This document shows positions 31,622 through 40,852 of a stretch of DNA of 64,000 nt, piece after piece. Source of the stretch: Symbiopectobacterium purcellii (lineage in GTDB: Bacteria > Pseudomonadota > Gammaproteobacteria > Enterobacterales > Enterobacteriaceae); NCBI RefSeq assembly GCF_019797845.1, contig NZ_CP081864.1, positions 1,116,001 through 1,180,000 on the forward strand, read 5' to 3'. The notes under the pieces are model-generated. The model was given only the letters and a program-made list of their open reading frames with translations. It was not told the DNA's origin and made no database searches. A program made the position numbers and the translations under genes. The number at the start of each line of letters is the position of its first letter. Positions within the stretch are counted from its first letter, which is position 1.

Positions 31622-32914
31622 ATGAAAAAGTATGCCTTAGTGGGGACGGGGGGCCGCTCCGGTCTGTTCCTGACCGCAATAGCGCGTGATTACCGCCAGG
31701 AAGGTCGTCTGGTCGCCTTTTGCGACAGCAACCAAACGCGAATGGATTATGCCAACGCCATGATTGGCGAGTTTGAGCATCAGTCCGTGCCAACGTACAA
31801 GGCGGATGAATTCGATAAAATGATCGCGGAAACGCGTCCTGATTTCGTCATCGTCACTTCCATTGATCGTACGCACCATCACTATATTGTGCGCGCCATG
31901 GAACTGGGCTGTGATGTTATCAGTGAAAAACCCATGACCATTGATGAAGAGAAGTGTCAGGAAATTATCGATGCCGTCGCGCGCACCGGGCGTAGCCTGC
32001 GCGTTACCTTTAACTACCGTTATGCACCACACCACAGCAAGATTCGCGAGCTGATTGCCGCCAACATTATCGGTGAAGTGTATTCCGTGCATTTTGAATG
32101 GCTGCTGAACACCGAGCACGGCGCAGATTATTTCCGCCGTTGGCACCGCGACAAACGTAACAGCGGTGGTCTGTTAGTCCATAAATCCACACACCATTTC
32201 GATCTGGTCAATTTCTGGCTCAACTCTGAACCGGAAACCGTCTATGCACAGGGCGATTTGCGTTTCTACGGCAAAGCCAATGCGGAAGAGCGCGGCGTGA
32301 CCGAGTTTTATAACCGCTCCCATGGTAGCGAGGCGGCGGCCAACGACCCCTTTGCCTTGCACATGAAAGACAGCAAGCAACTGACCTCGCTGTACCTCAA
32401 CGCCGAGCATGAAGATGGTTATTACCGCGATAAGAGCGTGTTTGACGATGGCATTAATATCGAAGATACGCTTGGCGTGATCGTGCGCTACAAAAGCAAA
32501 GCCATCATGACCTACTCGCTGAATGCTTATCTGCCGTGGGAAGGGCTGAACGTGGTGTTTAACGGCAGCCGCGGTCGTATCGAGATGAAACTGGTCGAGA
32601 AATCCTACGTTAACGGCGGCGGCAAAAAATCAGACGAAGGCGCACTGCGCGGCTGTGAAATCAAAGTGTTCCCGATGTTTGACGAGCCGTATGTCGTCCC
32701 CGTGGTGCAAGGCGTTGGCGGGCACGGCGGCGGTGATGATGTGATGCTGCGCCATCTGTTTGGTATCTCGGAACCCGATCCGCTAAACCGTGCTGCGGAT
32801 TATCAGGATGGCGCACTTTCCATTCTGACTGGTATCGCGGCCAACCGCTCTTTACGTACTGAATTACCTGTGCGGATTAAGGATCTGGCGGTAAAACTGC
32901 CACCGCGTAAATAG
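31622..32914 (+). CDS. Gfo/Idh/MocA-family oxidoreductase
   Basis: A 430-residue NAD(P)-dependent sugar or sugar-acid oxidoreductase. The N-terminal Rossmann domain reads KKYALVGTGGRSGLF, with the family signature EKPMTID at residues 102-108. The C-terminal domain contains HKSTHHFDLVNFWL, where a His-Asp pair sits in the typical catalytic position. The start is at MKKYALVG, with GGAG ten bases upstream; ten more codons are open before it. It opens the plus-strand part of the cluster and is divergent from the IclR-type gene. It might oxidise a liberated sugar to an aldonate or reduce a uronate; the substrate is not shown by the sequence. Confidence 0.8.
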   Translation: MKKYALVGTGGRSGLFLTAIARDYRQEGRLVAFCDSNQTRMDYANAMIGEFEHQSVPTYKADEFDKMIAETRPDFVIVTSIDRTHHHYIVRAMELGCDVISEKPMTIDEEKCQEIIDAVARTGRSLRVTFNYRYAPHHSKIRELIAANIIGEVYSVHFEWLLNTEHGADYFRRWHRDKRNSGGLLVHKSTHHFDLVNFWLNSEPETVYAQGDLRFYGKANAEERGVTEFYNRSHGSEAAANDPFALHMKDSKQLTSLYLNAEHEDGYYRDKSVFDDGINIEDTLGVIVRYKSKAIMTYSLNAYLPWEGLNVVFNGSRGRIEMKLVEKSYVNGGGKKSDEGALRGCEIKVFPMFDEPYVVPVVQGVGGHGGGDDVMLRHLFGISEPDPLNRAADYQDGALSILTGIAANRSLRTELPVRIKDLAVKLPPRK

Positions 32915-32939
32915 GTGGTTATTTAACATGATGGCCCTC

Positions 32940-33066
<127 letters not shown>

Positions 33067-33120
33067 ACCAGAGGGTCAATCTTACACTGGGGGATATATC
33101 GGAGGAAATGGATAGCCAAT

Positions 33121-33246
33121 TATACCCTAAATAATTCGAGTTGCATGCGCGTTGGCTGCACTCGCTTACCCGAATCACTTACTTATGTAAGCTCATCGGG
33201 ATTCGCTCCCTTGCCGCCTTCCTGCAACTCGAATTATTTAGGGTAT
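33121..33246. repeat. ERIC element, 126 bp, near-perfect
   Basis: Its ends are perfect complements: TATACCCTAAATAATTCGAG and CTCGAATTATTTAGGGTATA, each continuing into TTGCA/TGCAA. The core is CCCGAATCACTTACTTATG with TAAGCTCATCGGG. It is 54 bases from the preceding ERIC and 127 bases before the solute-binding protein gene. Its near-perfect ends suggest it is a younger copy than its neighbour. Confidence 0.93.
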
Positions 33247-33266
33247 AGCGATTTTAAGAACAGATC

Positions 33267-33329
33267 TTTATCCGCACCCTACACGCAGTGAGTCCTAATA
33301 CGTCTTCATCATATGACTCTGCGGATAAA
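33267..33329. promoter_or_regulatory. Long inverted repeat upstream of the solute-binding protein gene
   Basis: TTTATCCGCA at 33267-33276 is the exact complement of TGCGGATAAA at 33320-33329. Nested inside, GAGTC (33290-33294) complements GACTC (33315-33319), so the right side is a continuous 15-base arm and the left is split by 13 bases. It ends 44 bases before the start codon. It could be a regulator site pair or a leader RNA structure. Confidence 0.45.
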
Positions 33330-33373
33330 TGCCTGACATTGCCAATACGTATCAATGATGGAGAATGATATAA

Positions 33374-34657
33374 ATGAAAATGAAAAAGCTCCTGCGTTAT
33401 TCCGCTTTATTGATGATGTTGTCGCCAGCGCTGAGCCACGCTGACACTGAAATGCGTTTTTCATGGTGGGGAGGGAACCAACGCCATGAAGCGACACGCG
33501 CCACCATCGATCAGTATAAAGTGCAACATCCAACCGTTACGATAAAAGCAGAGCCAAGCGGGTGGGATGGCTATCTTTCCCGCGTCAGTACTCAGCTCGC
33601 GGGTTCAACAGAACCTGATGTGATGCAGATTAACTGGAACTGGTTAGAGCTTTTTTCCAAAAATGGTGAAGGGTTTTACGATCTGAATAAATTGTCTCAG
33701 TACATAGACCTGAGCCAGTTTACCGATCAGGGCAAAAACCTGGTAACACGCGGTGGAAAACTGAACGGTATTCCTATCGCGCTAACTGCTCGTTTAATGT
33801 ATTACAACGCCAACGTCTGGCAGCAGGCAGGGTTGGAATATCCGCAAACCTGGGATGATATCCTGAAAGCTGGTCCGGTATTTAAAAGCAAACTGGGGGA
33901 TGAATACTATCCGTTCTTCCTCGGCGCGGTGGATACCTCGATTCTGACCTTCCTCAATTCGTACATGGTGCAGAAATACAACATCGCCATGATCGATGAA
34001 GAGAAAAAACAGTTTAATTACACCCCGGAACAGTGGCTGGAATTCTTTGGCTTGTATAAAAAGCTGGTGGATAACCACGTTATTCCTTCCATGAAGTATT
34101 TCACCGCCTTTGGTAAAGCCAACGCCTGGGAGATTCGCCCGTGGCTGGAAGGCAAACTGGGTGGCACCTACATCTGGACCACTGAAGGCACTTACGCTGA
34201 CAGCCTTAAGGCGCCGTCACAGCTGGTGCTGGGACCGTACCCGATGCTGCCTGGGGCGAAAGATTCCGGTTTGTTCTTTAAACCTTCACAGATTTTTTCT
34301 ATCGGGAATAACACCAAAAACCCAGAAGAAGCGGCCAAGTTCATTAACTACATGCTTAACGATCCTGCTGGCATCAAAACCATGGGTCTGCAACGCGGTA
34401 TTCCGCTGAGCAAAATCGCTGTCGCGACGTTGGAAAAAGAGGGCATCTTGAAAAGCGGTGATATTCAGGCGCAGTCGTTGGAGCAAGTGAATAAGCTGTC
34501 TGGTGATGTAAAAGTTTCCTCTTATTTTGAGAACCAAAAACTGCTGTCGGTATTCCTGGATTATCTCCAGCAATATGATTACGGAAAACTGTCTATCGAA
34601 GACGTTGCGACCGGTTTCCCGAAAGCAGGTGAACGTGTACTGAAAAGAATCATCTGA
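33374..34657 (+). CDS. ABC transporter sugar-binding protein (TogB-like)
   Basis: The periplasmic receptor of the importer encoded downstream. It has 427 residues. A signal peptide (about 1-24, MKMKKLLRYSALLMMLSPALSHA) precedes a family-1 extracellular solute-binding domain opening TEMRFSWWGGNQRHEAT. It carries many tryptophans (SGWDGYL, NWNWLELF, WEIRPWLEG, YIWTTEG) typical of oligosaccharide binders. GGAGA lies nine bases before the ATG. It resembles TogB, the oligogalacturonide receptor of Dickeya, but here the receptor comes first and not last as I recall for togMNAB, and the neighbours differ. The substrate, probably an unsaturated uronate oligosaccharide, is inferred from the GH105 gene. 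Confidence 0.85.
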   Translation: MKMKKLLRYSALLMMLSPALSHADTEMRFSWWGGNQRHEATRATIDQYKVQHPTVTIKAEPSGWDGYLSRVSTQLAGSTEPDVMQINWNWLELFSKNGEGFYDLNKLSQYIDLSQFTDQGKNLVTRGGKLNGIPIALTARLMYYNANVWQQAGLEYPQTWDDILKAGPVFKSKLGDEYYPFFLGAVDTSILTFLNSYMVQKYNIAMIDEEKKQFNYTPEQWLEFFGLYKKLVDNHVIPSMKYFTAFGKANAWEIRPWLEGKLGGTYIWTTEGTYADSLKAPSQLVLGPYPMLPGAKDSGLFFKPSQIFSIGNNTKNPEEAAKFINYMLNDPAGIKTMGLQRGIPLSKIAVATLEKEGILKSGDIQAQSLEQVNKLSGDVKVSSYFENQKLLSVFLDYLQQYDYGKLSIEDVATGFPKAGERVLKRII

Positions 34658-34677
34658 TGGTATTTGATAAAATCTGA

Positions 34678-34697
34678 CAGAAAACACTGATTTTCTG
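34678..34697 (+). terminator. Intercistronic hairpin after the solute-binding protein gene
   Basis: CAGAAAA (34678-34684) pairs with TTTTCTG (34691-34697). It is followed by A and not T, so it is more likely a partial terminator or an mRNA 3'-end stabiliser, as is common between a receptor gene and its permease genes where more receptor is needed. Confidence 0.35.
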
Positions 34698-34874
34698 CAA
34701 AAAAATAATGCCGGGCGTAGGCAGTACCTTCACCCGACGACAAGAGTACTTTTTTAATTTGTTACGCACGTTCCCGCTGATATGAGTCAATCAGCGGGGA
34801 TATTCAACACCAGGGCTTTTATTTGTAACAGGGTAAATAACATTACTCTGTTACATCTCAACAGGTAAGTACCC

Positions 34875-35637
34875 ATGAATGAAAACAAGCTATTGGGTCT
34901 GGCCTATGTCTCACCCTATATTATAGGGCTGTTGATATTTACGGCATTCCCCTTTGTCTCATCGTTTGTACTGAGTTTTACTGAATATGATTTAATGAAT
35001 CCGCCCGTATTTAACGGGGTGGAAAACTACCGTTATATGCTGACAGAGGACGCCTTGTTCTGGAAATCCATGGGCGTAACCTTTGCCTATGTTTTTCTGA
35101 CCATTCCGTTAAAACTGGCGTTTGCATTAGGCATTGCGTTCGTTCTTAACTTCAAGCTGCGCGGCATCGGTTTTTTCCGTACCGCCTATTATATTCCGTC
35201 AATTCTCGGCAGTAGCGTGGCGATTGCCGTGCTGTGGCGCGCCCTGTTTGCCATTGATGGACTGCTGAACAGTTTCCTTGGCATTCTCGGCATTGAAGCG
35301 GTGAACTGGCTGGGTGAACCGTCGCTGGCGCTGATGTCAGTGACCCTATTGCGCGTCTGGCAGTTTGGTTCCGCGATGGTGATCTTCCTGGCCGCATTGC
35401 GAAACGTGCCGCAATCGCAGTACGAAGCGGCGATGATTGACGGTGCCACCAAATGGCAGATGTTCATCAAAGTGACCGTGCCGCTGATTACGCCGGTGAT
35501 CTTCTTTAACTTTATTATGCAGACCACCCAGGCGTTTCAGGAGTTTACCGCGCCCTATGTGATAACCGGCGGTGGCGTTTAAATCATCGAAATACTGGGT
35601 GTTCTACTCTGCTGATAAAGGGGGCAAAAATGGCTGA
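34875..35637 (+). pseudogene. Sugar ABC permease (TogM-like), truncated by internal deletion and frameshift
   Basis: The first inner-membrane permease of the importer, broken near its end. The intact frame gives 235 residues, ending ...APYVITGGGV and a stop at 35580-35582; permeases of this group have about 295. The N-terminal spans, the middle and the ATPase-coupling loop (EAAMIDGATKWQMFIKVTVPL) are present. In the next frame, 35578-35637 reads FKSSKYWVFYSADKGGKNG and a stop, which looks like the normal C-terminal tail of such a permease. About 45 residues, including the last membrane span, seem to have been deleted between GGG and FKSS with loss of frame. The tail frame overlaps the next gene by eight bases, as in an intact operon. 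Sequencing error cannot explain missing DNA, but an assembly collapse could. Confidence 0.85.
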
Positions 35638-36544
35638 TTTACCTCAAAGCCACGCGGGTATGTCGTCCGCTGAAGCGATTGCCGCGGCAGAAGTGCGCCG
35701 GACGTTACGCCGTGAAAAATTCAATGCCAGCATCCGCTACACCATCCTGCTGATTGTCGGTCTGTTGATGCTCTATCCGCTGGTGTGGATGTTCTCGGCC
35801 TCCTTTAAGCCGAACCACGAGATCTTTACCACGCTGGGGCTGTTGCCGGAGAATCCCACCAGTGACGGCTTTGTGCGTGGGTGGAAAACCGGTACTGAAT
35901 ATAATTTTGGTCATTACATGCTGAATACCTTCAAGTATGTGATCCCGAAAGTCATACTGACCATTATTTCCTCCACTATCGTGGCCTACGGTTTTGCCCG
36001 TTTTGAAATTCCGTGGAAGAACTTCTGGTTTGCCACGCTGATCACCACCATGTTGCTGCCCAGCACCGTGTTGTTGATTCCGCAATACATCATGTTCCGT
36101 GAAATGGGCATGCTGAACAGCTACATGCCGCTCTATATTCCGCTGGCCTTTGCCACGCAGGGTTTCTTTGTCTTCATGCTGATCCAGTTCCTGCGCGGTG
36201 TACCGCGTGATATGGAAGAGGCCGCCCAGATCGATGGTTGTAACTCCTTCCAGGTGCTGTGGTATGTAGTCGTCCCGATCCTCAAACCGGCCATTATTTC
36301 TGTGGCGTTGTTCCAGTTCATGTGGTCCATGAACGACTTTATCGGTCCGCTGATCTACGTCTATAGCGTGGATAAGTACCCGATTGCACTGGCGCTGAAA
36401 ATGTCCATCGACGTGACGGAAGGCGCGCCGTGGAATGAAATTCTGGCGATGGCGAGTATCTCTATTCTGCCGTCCATCATTATTTTCTTCTTTGCTCAAC
36501 GCTACTTCGTACAGGGCGTCACCAGCAGCGGAATTAAAGGTTAA
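35630..36544 (+). CDS. Sugar ABC transporter permease (TogN-like)
   Basis: The second permease of the importer, 304 residues and apparently intact. A 35-residue hydrophilic N-terminus precedes six predicted membrane spans (the first near TILLIVGLLMLYPLVWMF). The coupling motif EEAAQIDGCNSFQVLWYVVVPILKPA near residues 200-225 contacts the ATPase. It ends FAQRYFVQGVTSSGIKG, the usual C-terminus of MalG-like proteins. Its start overlaps the out-of-frame tail of the preceding permease, and the ATPase gene follows after 13 bases. Without a working partner permease the importer probably cannot assemble. Confidence 0.87.
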   Translation: MADLPQSHAGMSSAEAIAAAEVRRTLRREKFNASIRYTILLIVGLLMLYPLVWMFSASFKPNHEIFTTLGLLPENPTSDGFVRGWKTGTEYNFGHYMLNTFKYVIPKVILTIISSTIVAYGFARFEIPWKNFWFATLITTMLLPSTVLLIPQYIMFREMGMLNSYMPLYIPLAFATQGFFVFMLIQFLRGVPRDMEEAAQIDGCNSFQVLWYVVVPILKPAIISVALFQFMWSMNDFIGPLIYVYSVDKYPIALALKMSIDVTEGAPWNEILAMASISILPSIIIFFFAQRYFVQGVTSSGIKG

Positions 36545-36557
36545 TTGAGGATTTATC

Positions 36558-37688
36558 ATGGCTGAAGTTACGTTTAATAAACTGGAGAAAGTGTACTCCA
36601 ACGGTTTCAAAGCGGTGCATGGCATCGACCTGACCATCAAAGACGGTGAGTTCATGGTGATTGTCGGGCCCTCGGGTTGTGCAAAATCAACGACCCTGCG
36701 CATGTTGGCGGGGTTGGAAACCATCAGCGGCGGTGAAGTACGTATCGGCGAACGCATCGTGAATAATCTGGTGCCGAAAGATCGCGGTATTGCGATGGTG
36801 TTCCAGAACTATGCGCTCTATCCCCATATGACGGTGCGTGAGAATCTGGCGTTCGGCCTGAAGTTGGCAAAATTGTCGAAAGAGAAGATCGACGAACAGG
36901 TTAACGAAGCGGCTAAAATTCTGGAACTGGAAGAGCTGATGGATCGTCTGCCGCGCCAGTTGTCCGGTGGTCAGGCGCAGCGCGTCGCCGTCGGTCGCGC
37001 TATTGTCAAAAAGCCGGATGTGTTCCTGTTTGATGAACCGTTATCCAACCTGGACGCCAAGCTGCGTGCCTCGATGCGTATCCGCATTTCTGACCTGCAC
37101 AAGCAGTTAAAGAAAAGCGGTAAACCCGCGACCAGCGTCTACGTCACCCACGACCAGACCGAAGCGATGACCATGGGCGACCGTATCTGCGTGATGAAAC
37201 TGGGCCATATCATGCAGGTGGATACGCCAGACAACCTGTATCACTACCCGAAGAACATGTTCGTGGCGGGGTTTATCGGTGCGCCGGAGATGAACATCAA
37301 ACCGAGCAAACTGGTGGAGCGGGACGGGCAGGTGGCATTGGTGGTGGGAAATTCCACGCTGGCACTCAATGCTTCGCAGCAGGACAAGGTCAAAGCCTAC
37401 CTCGGTCAGGACGTGTTTTTTGGCGTGCGCCCGGAATATGTCAGCGTCTCATTAACCCCGTTTGCGGAAAGCCATTCTCAGGGAGAATTGATTCGCGTGG
37501 AAAACATGGGCCACGAATTCTTTATGTATCTGAAGGTGGATAATTTCGAATTGACCTGCCGTATGACTTCCGAACAGGCCAGAGTGATTATCGCCAGCGC
37601 GATGCATAAAACGGTCTATTTCCAGTTTGACATGGATAAGTGCCATATCTTTGACGCGAAAACGGAACGAAATATTTCGCTGGCGTAG
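36558..37688 (+). CDS. Sugar ABC transporter ATP-binding protein (UgpC/MsmK-type, TogA-like)
   Basis: The ATPase subunit, 376 residues. Walker A is GPSGCAKST (residues 39-47), with Ala where most relatives have Gly just before the Lys. Q-loop [13 protein letters not shown], signature [14 protein letters not shown], Walker [18 protein letters not shown] and the switch His in [12 protein letters not shown] follow. The C-terminal 140 residues form the regulatory OB-fold (TOBE) domain found in MalK-type ATPases. It follows the second permease after 13 bases, and 113 bases separate it from the dehydratase. Such ATPases can serve several importers, so it could keep a role even if this one is lost. 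Confidence 0.87.
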   Translation: MAEVTFNKLEKVYSNGFKAVHGIDLTIKDGEFMVIVGPSGCAKSTTLRMLAGLETISGGEVRIGERIVNNLVPKDRGIAMVFQNYALYPHMTVRENLAFGLKLAKLSKEKIDEQVNEAAKILELEELMDRLPRQLSGGQAQRVAVGRAIVKKPDVFLFDEPLSNLDAKLRASMRIRISDLHKQLKKSGKPATSVYVTHDQTEAMTMGDRICVMKLGHIMQVDTPDNLYHYPKNMFVAGFIGAPEMNIKPSKLVERDGQVALVVGNSTLALNASQQDKVKAYLGQDVFFGVRPEYVSVSLTPFAESHSQGELIRVENMGHEFFMYLKVDNFELTCRMTSEQARVIIASAMHKTVYFQFDMDKCHIFDAKTERNISLA

Positions 37689-37801
37689 ATAACGTGCACC
37701 AAGTGCCGATGGCTTAACAGCCAAATAATGCCATCAGCAGGATAATAGATTTTCGGTTGTATTTTTGGGTAAGGCATACGGGCCATTAAGGAGTTCCCAT
37801 C

Positions 37802-39781
37802 ATGTCGCTTAACGTTATCTTTAATAGCGCAGATCCCGGCATCTACAATATCAAAACACACGCGGAAGGCCCGGCTGGGGCGCTGCCGTTAACGCCAGAA
37901 ATGCTGGTGGATTCACCCAGCGGCAATATTTTTGGTTTAACGCTGAATGCGGGAATGGGGTGGGACCCAAACCGCCTGCTCGGCACCGAAGTGCTAATCC
38001 TCGGTACGCAAGGGGGGATTCGCGCAGAGGATGGTCGTCCGATTGCGTTGGGATATCATACCGGGCACTGGGAAATCGGCTTGCAGATGCGCGCCGCCGC
38101 TGAAACCATCGCGAAAGAGAATGGCGTGCCGTTTGCCGCTTATGTCAGCGATCCCTGCGATGGCCGTTCGCAGGGGACAACCGGCATGTTTGACTCCTTG
38201 CCCTATCGCAATGACGCCGCCATGGTGTTTCGGCGGTTGATTCGCTCCTTGCCGACCCGCAAAGCGGTGATTGGCGTGGCAACCTGTGACAAAGGCTTGC
38301 CCGCGATGATGATTGCGCTGGCGGCAACGCATCATTTACCGACGATTATCGTGCCCGGCGGCGCAACGTTGCCGCCGACGCACGGTGAGGATGCCGGAAA
38401 AATTCAGACGATTGGTGCTCGCTTTGCCAACCAGGAACTGAGCCTGAAAGAGGCTGCCGAACTGGGGTGTCGGGCTTGTGCCTCTCCGGGGGGCGGCTGT
38501 CAGTTCCTCGGTACTGCCGGCACCTCACAGGTGGTGGCCGAAGGGTTAGGGATGGCGTTGCCCCATTCGGCATTGGCACCCTCGGGGCAGGAAGTGTGGC
38601 TGGACATCGCCAGACAGTCTGCCCGTGCGGCACTGCTGATGCAGCTCAAGGGATTGACTACCAAAGATATTATCACCGACAAAGCCATTGAAAATGCGAT
38701 GACGGTACATGCTGCGTTTGGCGGTTCAACCAACCTGTTACTGCATATCCCTGCGATCGCCTATGCGGCGGGCTGTAAAGCGCCGACCGTTGAGCAGTGG
38801 ATGGCCATCAACCGTAAAGTGCCGCGCTTGGTTAGCGTATTGCCGAATGGACCTGACTACCATCCTACTGTCCGGGCCTTTATGGCCGGTGGTGTACCGG
38901 AAGTGATGTTGCATCTGCGCAAACTCGGGTTGCTGCATGAAGATGTGCTCACGGTGACGGGCGAAACGCTGGGCGACAATCTCGATGTATGGGAGCGCTC
39001 GGAGCGTCGACGCCGTTTCCGCGAATTGCTGGTGGCGTGTGACGGTGTTCAGCCTGATGAAGTGATCATGAGCCCTGAGCAGGCCAAGGCGCGCAGTTTG
39101 ACCTCCACCATTACCTTTCCCTCCGGCAACATTGCACCGGAAGGGTCCGTGATTAAATCGACGGCGATCGATGCCTCGGTGGTGGATGAACAAGGCATTT
39201 ATCGCCACACCGGCAAGGCCAAGGTGTTCACCTCGGAAAAAGCGGGGATTCGTGCCATCAAACACGGAGAGATTCAGGCGGGTGACATGATGGTAGTGAT
39301 GGGCGGTGGGCCGTCGGGCACCGGAATGGAAGAGACTTACCAGCTCACGTCAGCGCTGAAACACCTCTCCTATGGCAAGTTCGTTTCACTACTGACCGAT
39401 GCGCGTTTCTCTGGCGTATCCACCGGTGCCTGTATTGGTCATATTGGGCCGGAGGCCTTGGCGGGTGGGCCGATCGGCAAGCTGCGCGATGGCGACATTA
39501 TCGAAATGATCATTGACCGTAATCAACTGGTTGGCTCCATCAACTTTATTGGTACAGAAGGGCACCCGTTGTCTCCCGAAGAGGGGGCTGTCGAGCTGGC
39601 GAACCGCCCGCTACATCCTGAATTACGGGCGCACCCCGATTTGCCCGACGATACGCGCTTATGGGCGGCTTTGCAGGCGGTCAGTGGCGGAACGTGGGCA
39701 GGTTGTATTTATGATACCGACAAGATCCTTGACGTTATCAATGCCGGTTTGAAAGCGTTAAAAGAGAATAACAGCAATTAA
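37802..39781 (+). CDS. YjhG/YagF-type sugar-acid dehydratase (IlvD/Edd family)
   Basis: A 659-residue Fe-S dehydratase, close in length to E. coli YjhG (655), a D-xylonate dehydratase. It would remove water from a sugar acid to give a 2-keto-3-deoxy acid. Candidate cluster cysteines are in [21 protein letters not shown] (Cys162) and [15 protein letters not shown] (Cys233). The C-terminal half contains [41 protein letters not shown] and [13 protein letters not shown], typical of the family. TAAGGAG lies eight bases before the ATG. It lies directly upstream of the matching aldolase, as the yjhG-yjhH pair does in E. coli. Xylonate or a related aldonate is the likely substrate. Confidence 0.88.
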   Translation: MSLNVIFNSADPGIYNIKTHAEGPAGALPLTPEMLVDSPSGNIFGLTLNAGMGWDPNRLLGTEVLILGTQGGIRAEDGRPIALGYHTGHWEIGLQMRAAAETIAKENGVPFAAYVSDPCDGRSQGTTGMFDSLPYRNDAAMVFRRLIRSLPTRKAVIGVATCDKGLPAMMIALAATHHLPTIIVPGGATLPPTHGEDAGKIQTIGARFANQELSLKEAAELGCRACASPGGGCQFLGTAGTSQVVAEGLGMALPHSALAPSGQEVWLDIARQSARAALLMQLKGLTTKDIITDKAIENAMTVHAAFGGSTNLLLHIPAIAYAAGCKAPTVEQWMAINRKVPRLVSVLPNGPDYHPTVRAFMAGGVPEVMLHLRKLGLLHEDVLTVTGETLGDNLDVWERSERRRRFRELLVACDGVQPDEVIMSPEQAKARSLTSTITFPSGNIAPEGSVIKSTAIDASVVDEQGIYRHTGKAKVFTSEKAGIRAIKHGEIQAGDMMVVMGGGPSGTGMEETYQLTSALKHLSYGKFVSLLTDARFSGVSTGACIGHIGPEALAGGPIGKLRDGDIIEMIIDRNQLVGSINFIGTEGHPLSPEEGAVELANRPLHPELRAHPDLPDDTRLWAALQAVSGGTWAGCIYDTDKILDVINAGLKALKENNSN

Positions 39782-39843
39782 TTTTTAGTTTTAATTCGGG
39801 CGGCCCACTGCGCGCCCACCCTCATTATAGCAACGATATTTAT

Positions 39844-39859
39844 TTTCCACATACGGAAA
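39844..39859. promoter_or_regulatory. Second copy of the IclR-type palindrome, upstream of the aldolase gene
   Basis: TTTCCACATACGGAAA has arms TTTCC and GGAAA. Its complement matches the palindrome at 31440-31455 at 15 of 16 positions. It lies 14 bases before the aldolase start codon and 60 bases after the dehydratase stop, a place suited to repression of a promoter or of a transcript entering the aldolase gene. Confidence 0.65.
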
Positions 39860-39872
39860 AAGGTGGTGACTT

Positions 39873-40785
39873 ATGTTTAAAACACTTGCGGGTGTTATTC
39901 CTCCGGTTCCAACGATTCTTGATGCGCAAGGTCAATTTGATCCGGAAGGCATGGGAATATTAATTGAAAGATTAATCGACTCTGCCGTAAACGGTTTTTT
40001 ATTTTTGGGGAGTGCGGGGGAGTTTGCCAATTTTTCGCAGGAGCAACGCAAGGCCATTGCTGAATTTTGCGTCGCAAAAGTCAATGGGCGAAAACCGGTT
40101 ATTATCGGGACTGCATCCTGTTCCACGAAGGAAGCCATTGCATTAACGCAACACGCATCAGATATTGGTGCGGATGCGGTGATGATTGTGAATCCCTATT
40201 ATGCGCTGATGTCCGATGAACGCCTTTATAATCACTACAAGTCTATTGCTGATGCGGTGGCTATTCCGCAGTTATTATATAACTTCCCGGCATTAACTGG
40301 ACAAAACCTGTCTGTGGAATTGATTGGTCGTCTGGCAGATAACTGCGCCAATATTGTGGGCATCAAAGATACCGTTGATTGCATGAGCCATATTCGCCAG
40401 GTGATCACGGAAGTGAAAGACCGCCATCCTAATTTTCTGGTGTTCTGCGGCTTTGATGAATACGCCCTGGATACGCTGCTGCTCGGTGGCGATGGTGTGA
40501 TCCCTGCCACCTCCAACTTTGCGCCGGAAATCACCTGTGGCATCTATCAGGCCTTTTTGGATAAGGACATGGTTGCGGTGCAAGCGCTGCTACGCCGTCT
40601 GGCCGTGTTATCGAAGATCTATACCCTGGAAGTGCCGTTTACCGGTCTGATAGAAAGAAGCGATTCGCCTCACCGGTTCGTCAATTTCTGCCGCCGTGTC
40701 CGCTCCCGCGACGCCGCCCAGCGCGGAAATGAAACAGCACTTAATCGCTCTGCTGCGTGAGGCGAATGTCGCCATTGGGGAATAA
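39873..40785 (+). pseudogene. YagE/YjhH-type 2-keto-3-deoxy-sugar-acid aldolase, frameshifted near the C-terminus
   Basis: A DapA-superfamily class I aldolase that would split a 2-keto-3-deoxy acid into pyruvate and an aldehyde, taking the product of the dehydratase. The active site is intact: GSAGEFANFS, Tyr136 in YNFPALTGQN and the Schiff-base Lys165 in VGIKDTVD. As written, the frame ends at 40760 (295 codons), but residues after Ile260 (ERSDSPHRF...) do not look like the family. Dropping the G at 40653 gives KEAIRLTGSSISAAVSAP... to a stop at 40783-40785, 303 residues in all (E. coli YagE has 302). So a single-base insertion has replaced the last 43 residues. The catalytic core may still fold. 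AAGGTGG precedes the ATG. Confidence 0.87.
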
Positions 40786-40852
40786 CCTCCCCACGTTACA
40801 GAGATGTTGCTGCTAAGCGCGTCTCTGTAACCCAACCTTCAGGAAGAAACTC

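Noticed and set aside
35705..36757. Minus-strand open frame (350 codons) opposite the second permease
   Set aside because: Complement of a convincing permease and the start of the ATPase gene; no recognisable domain.
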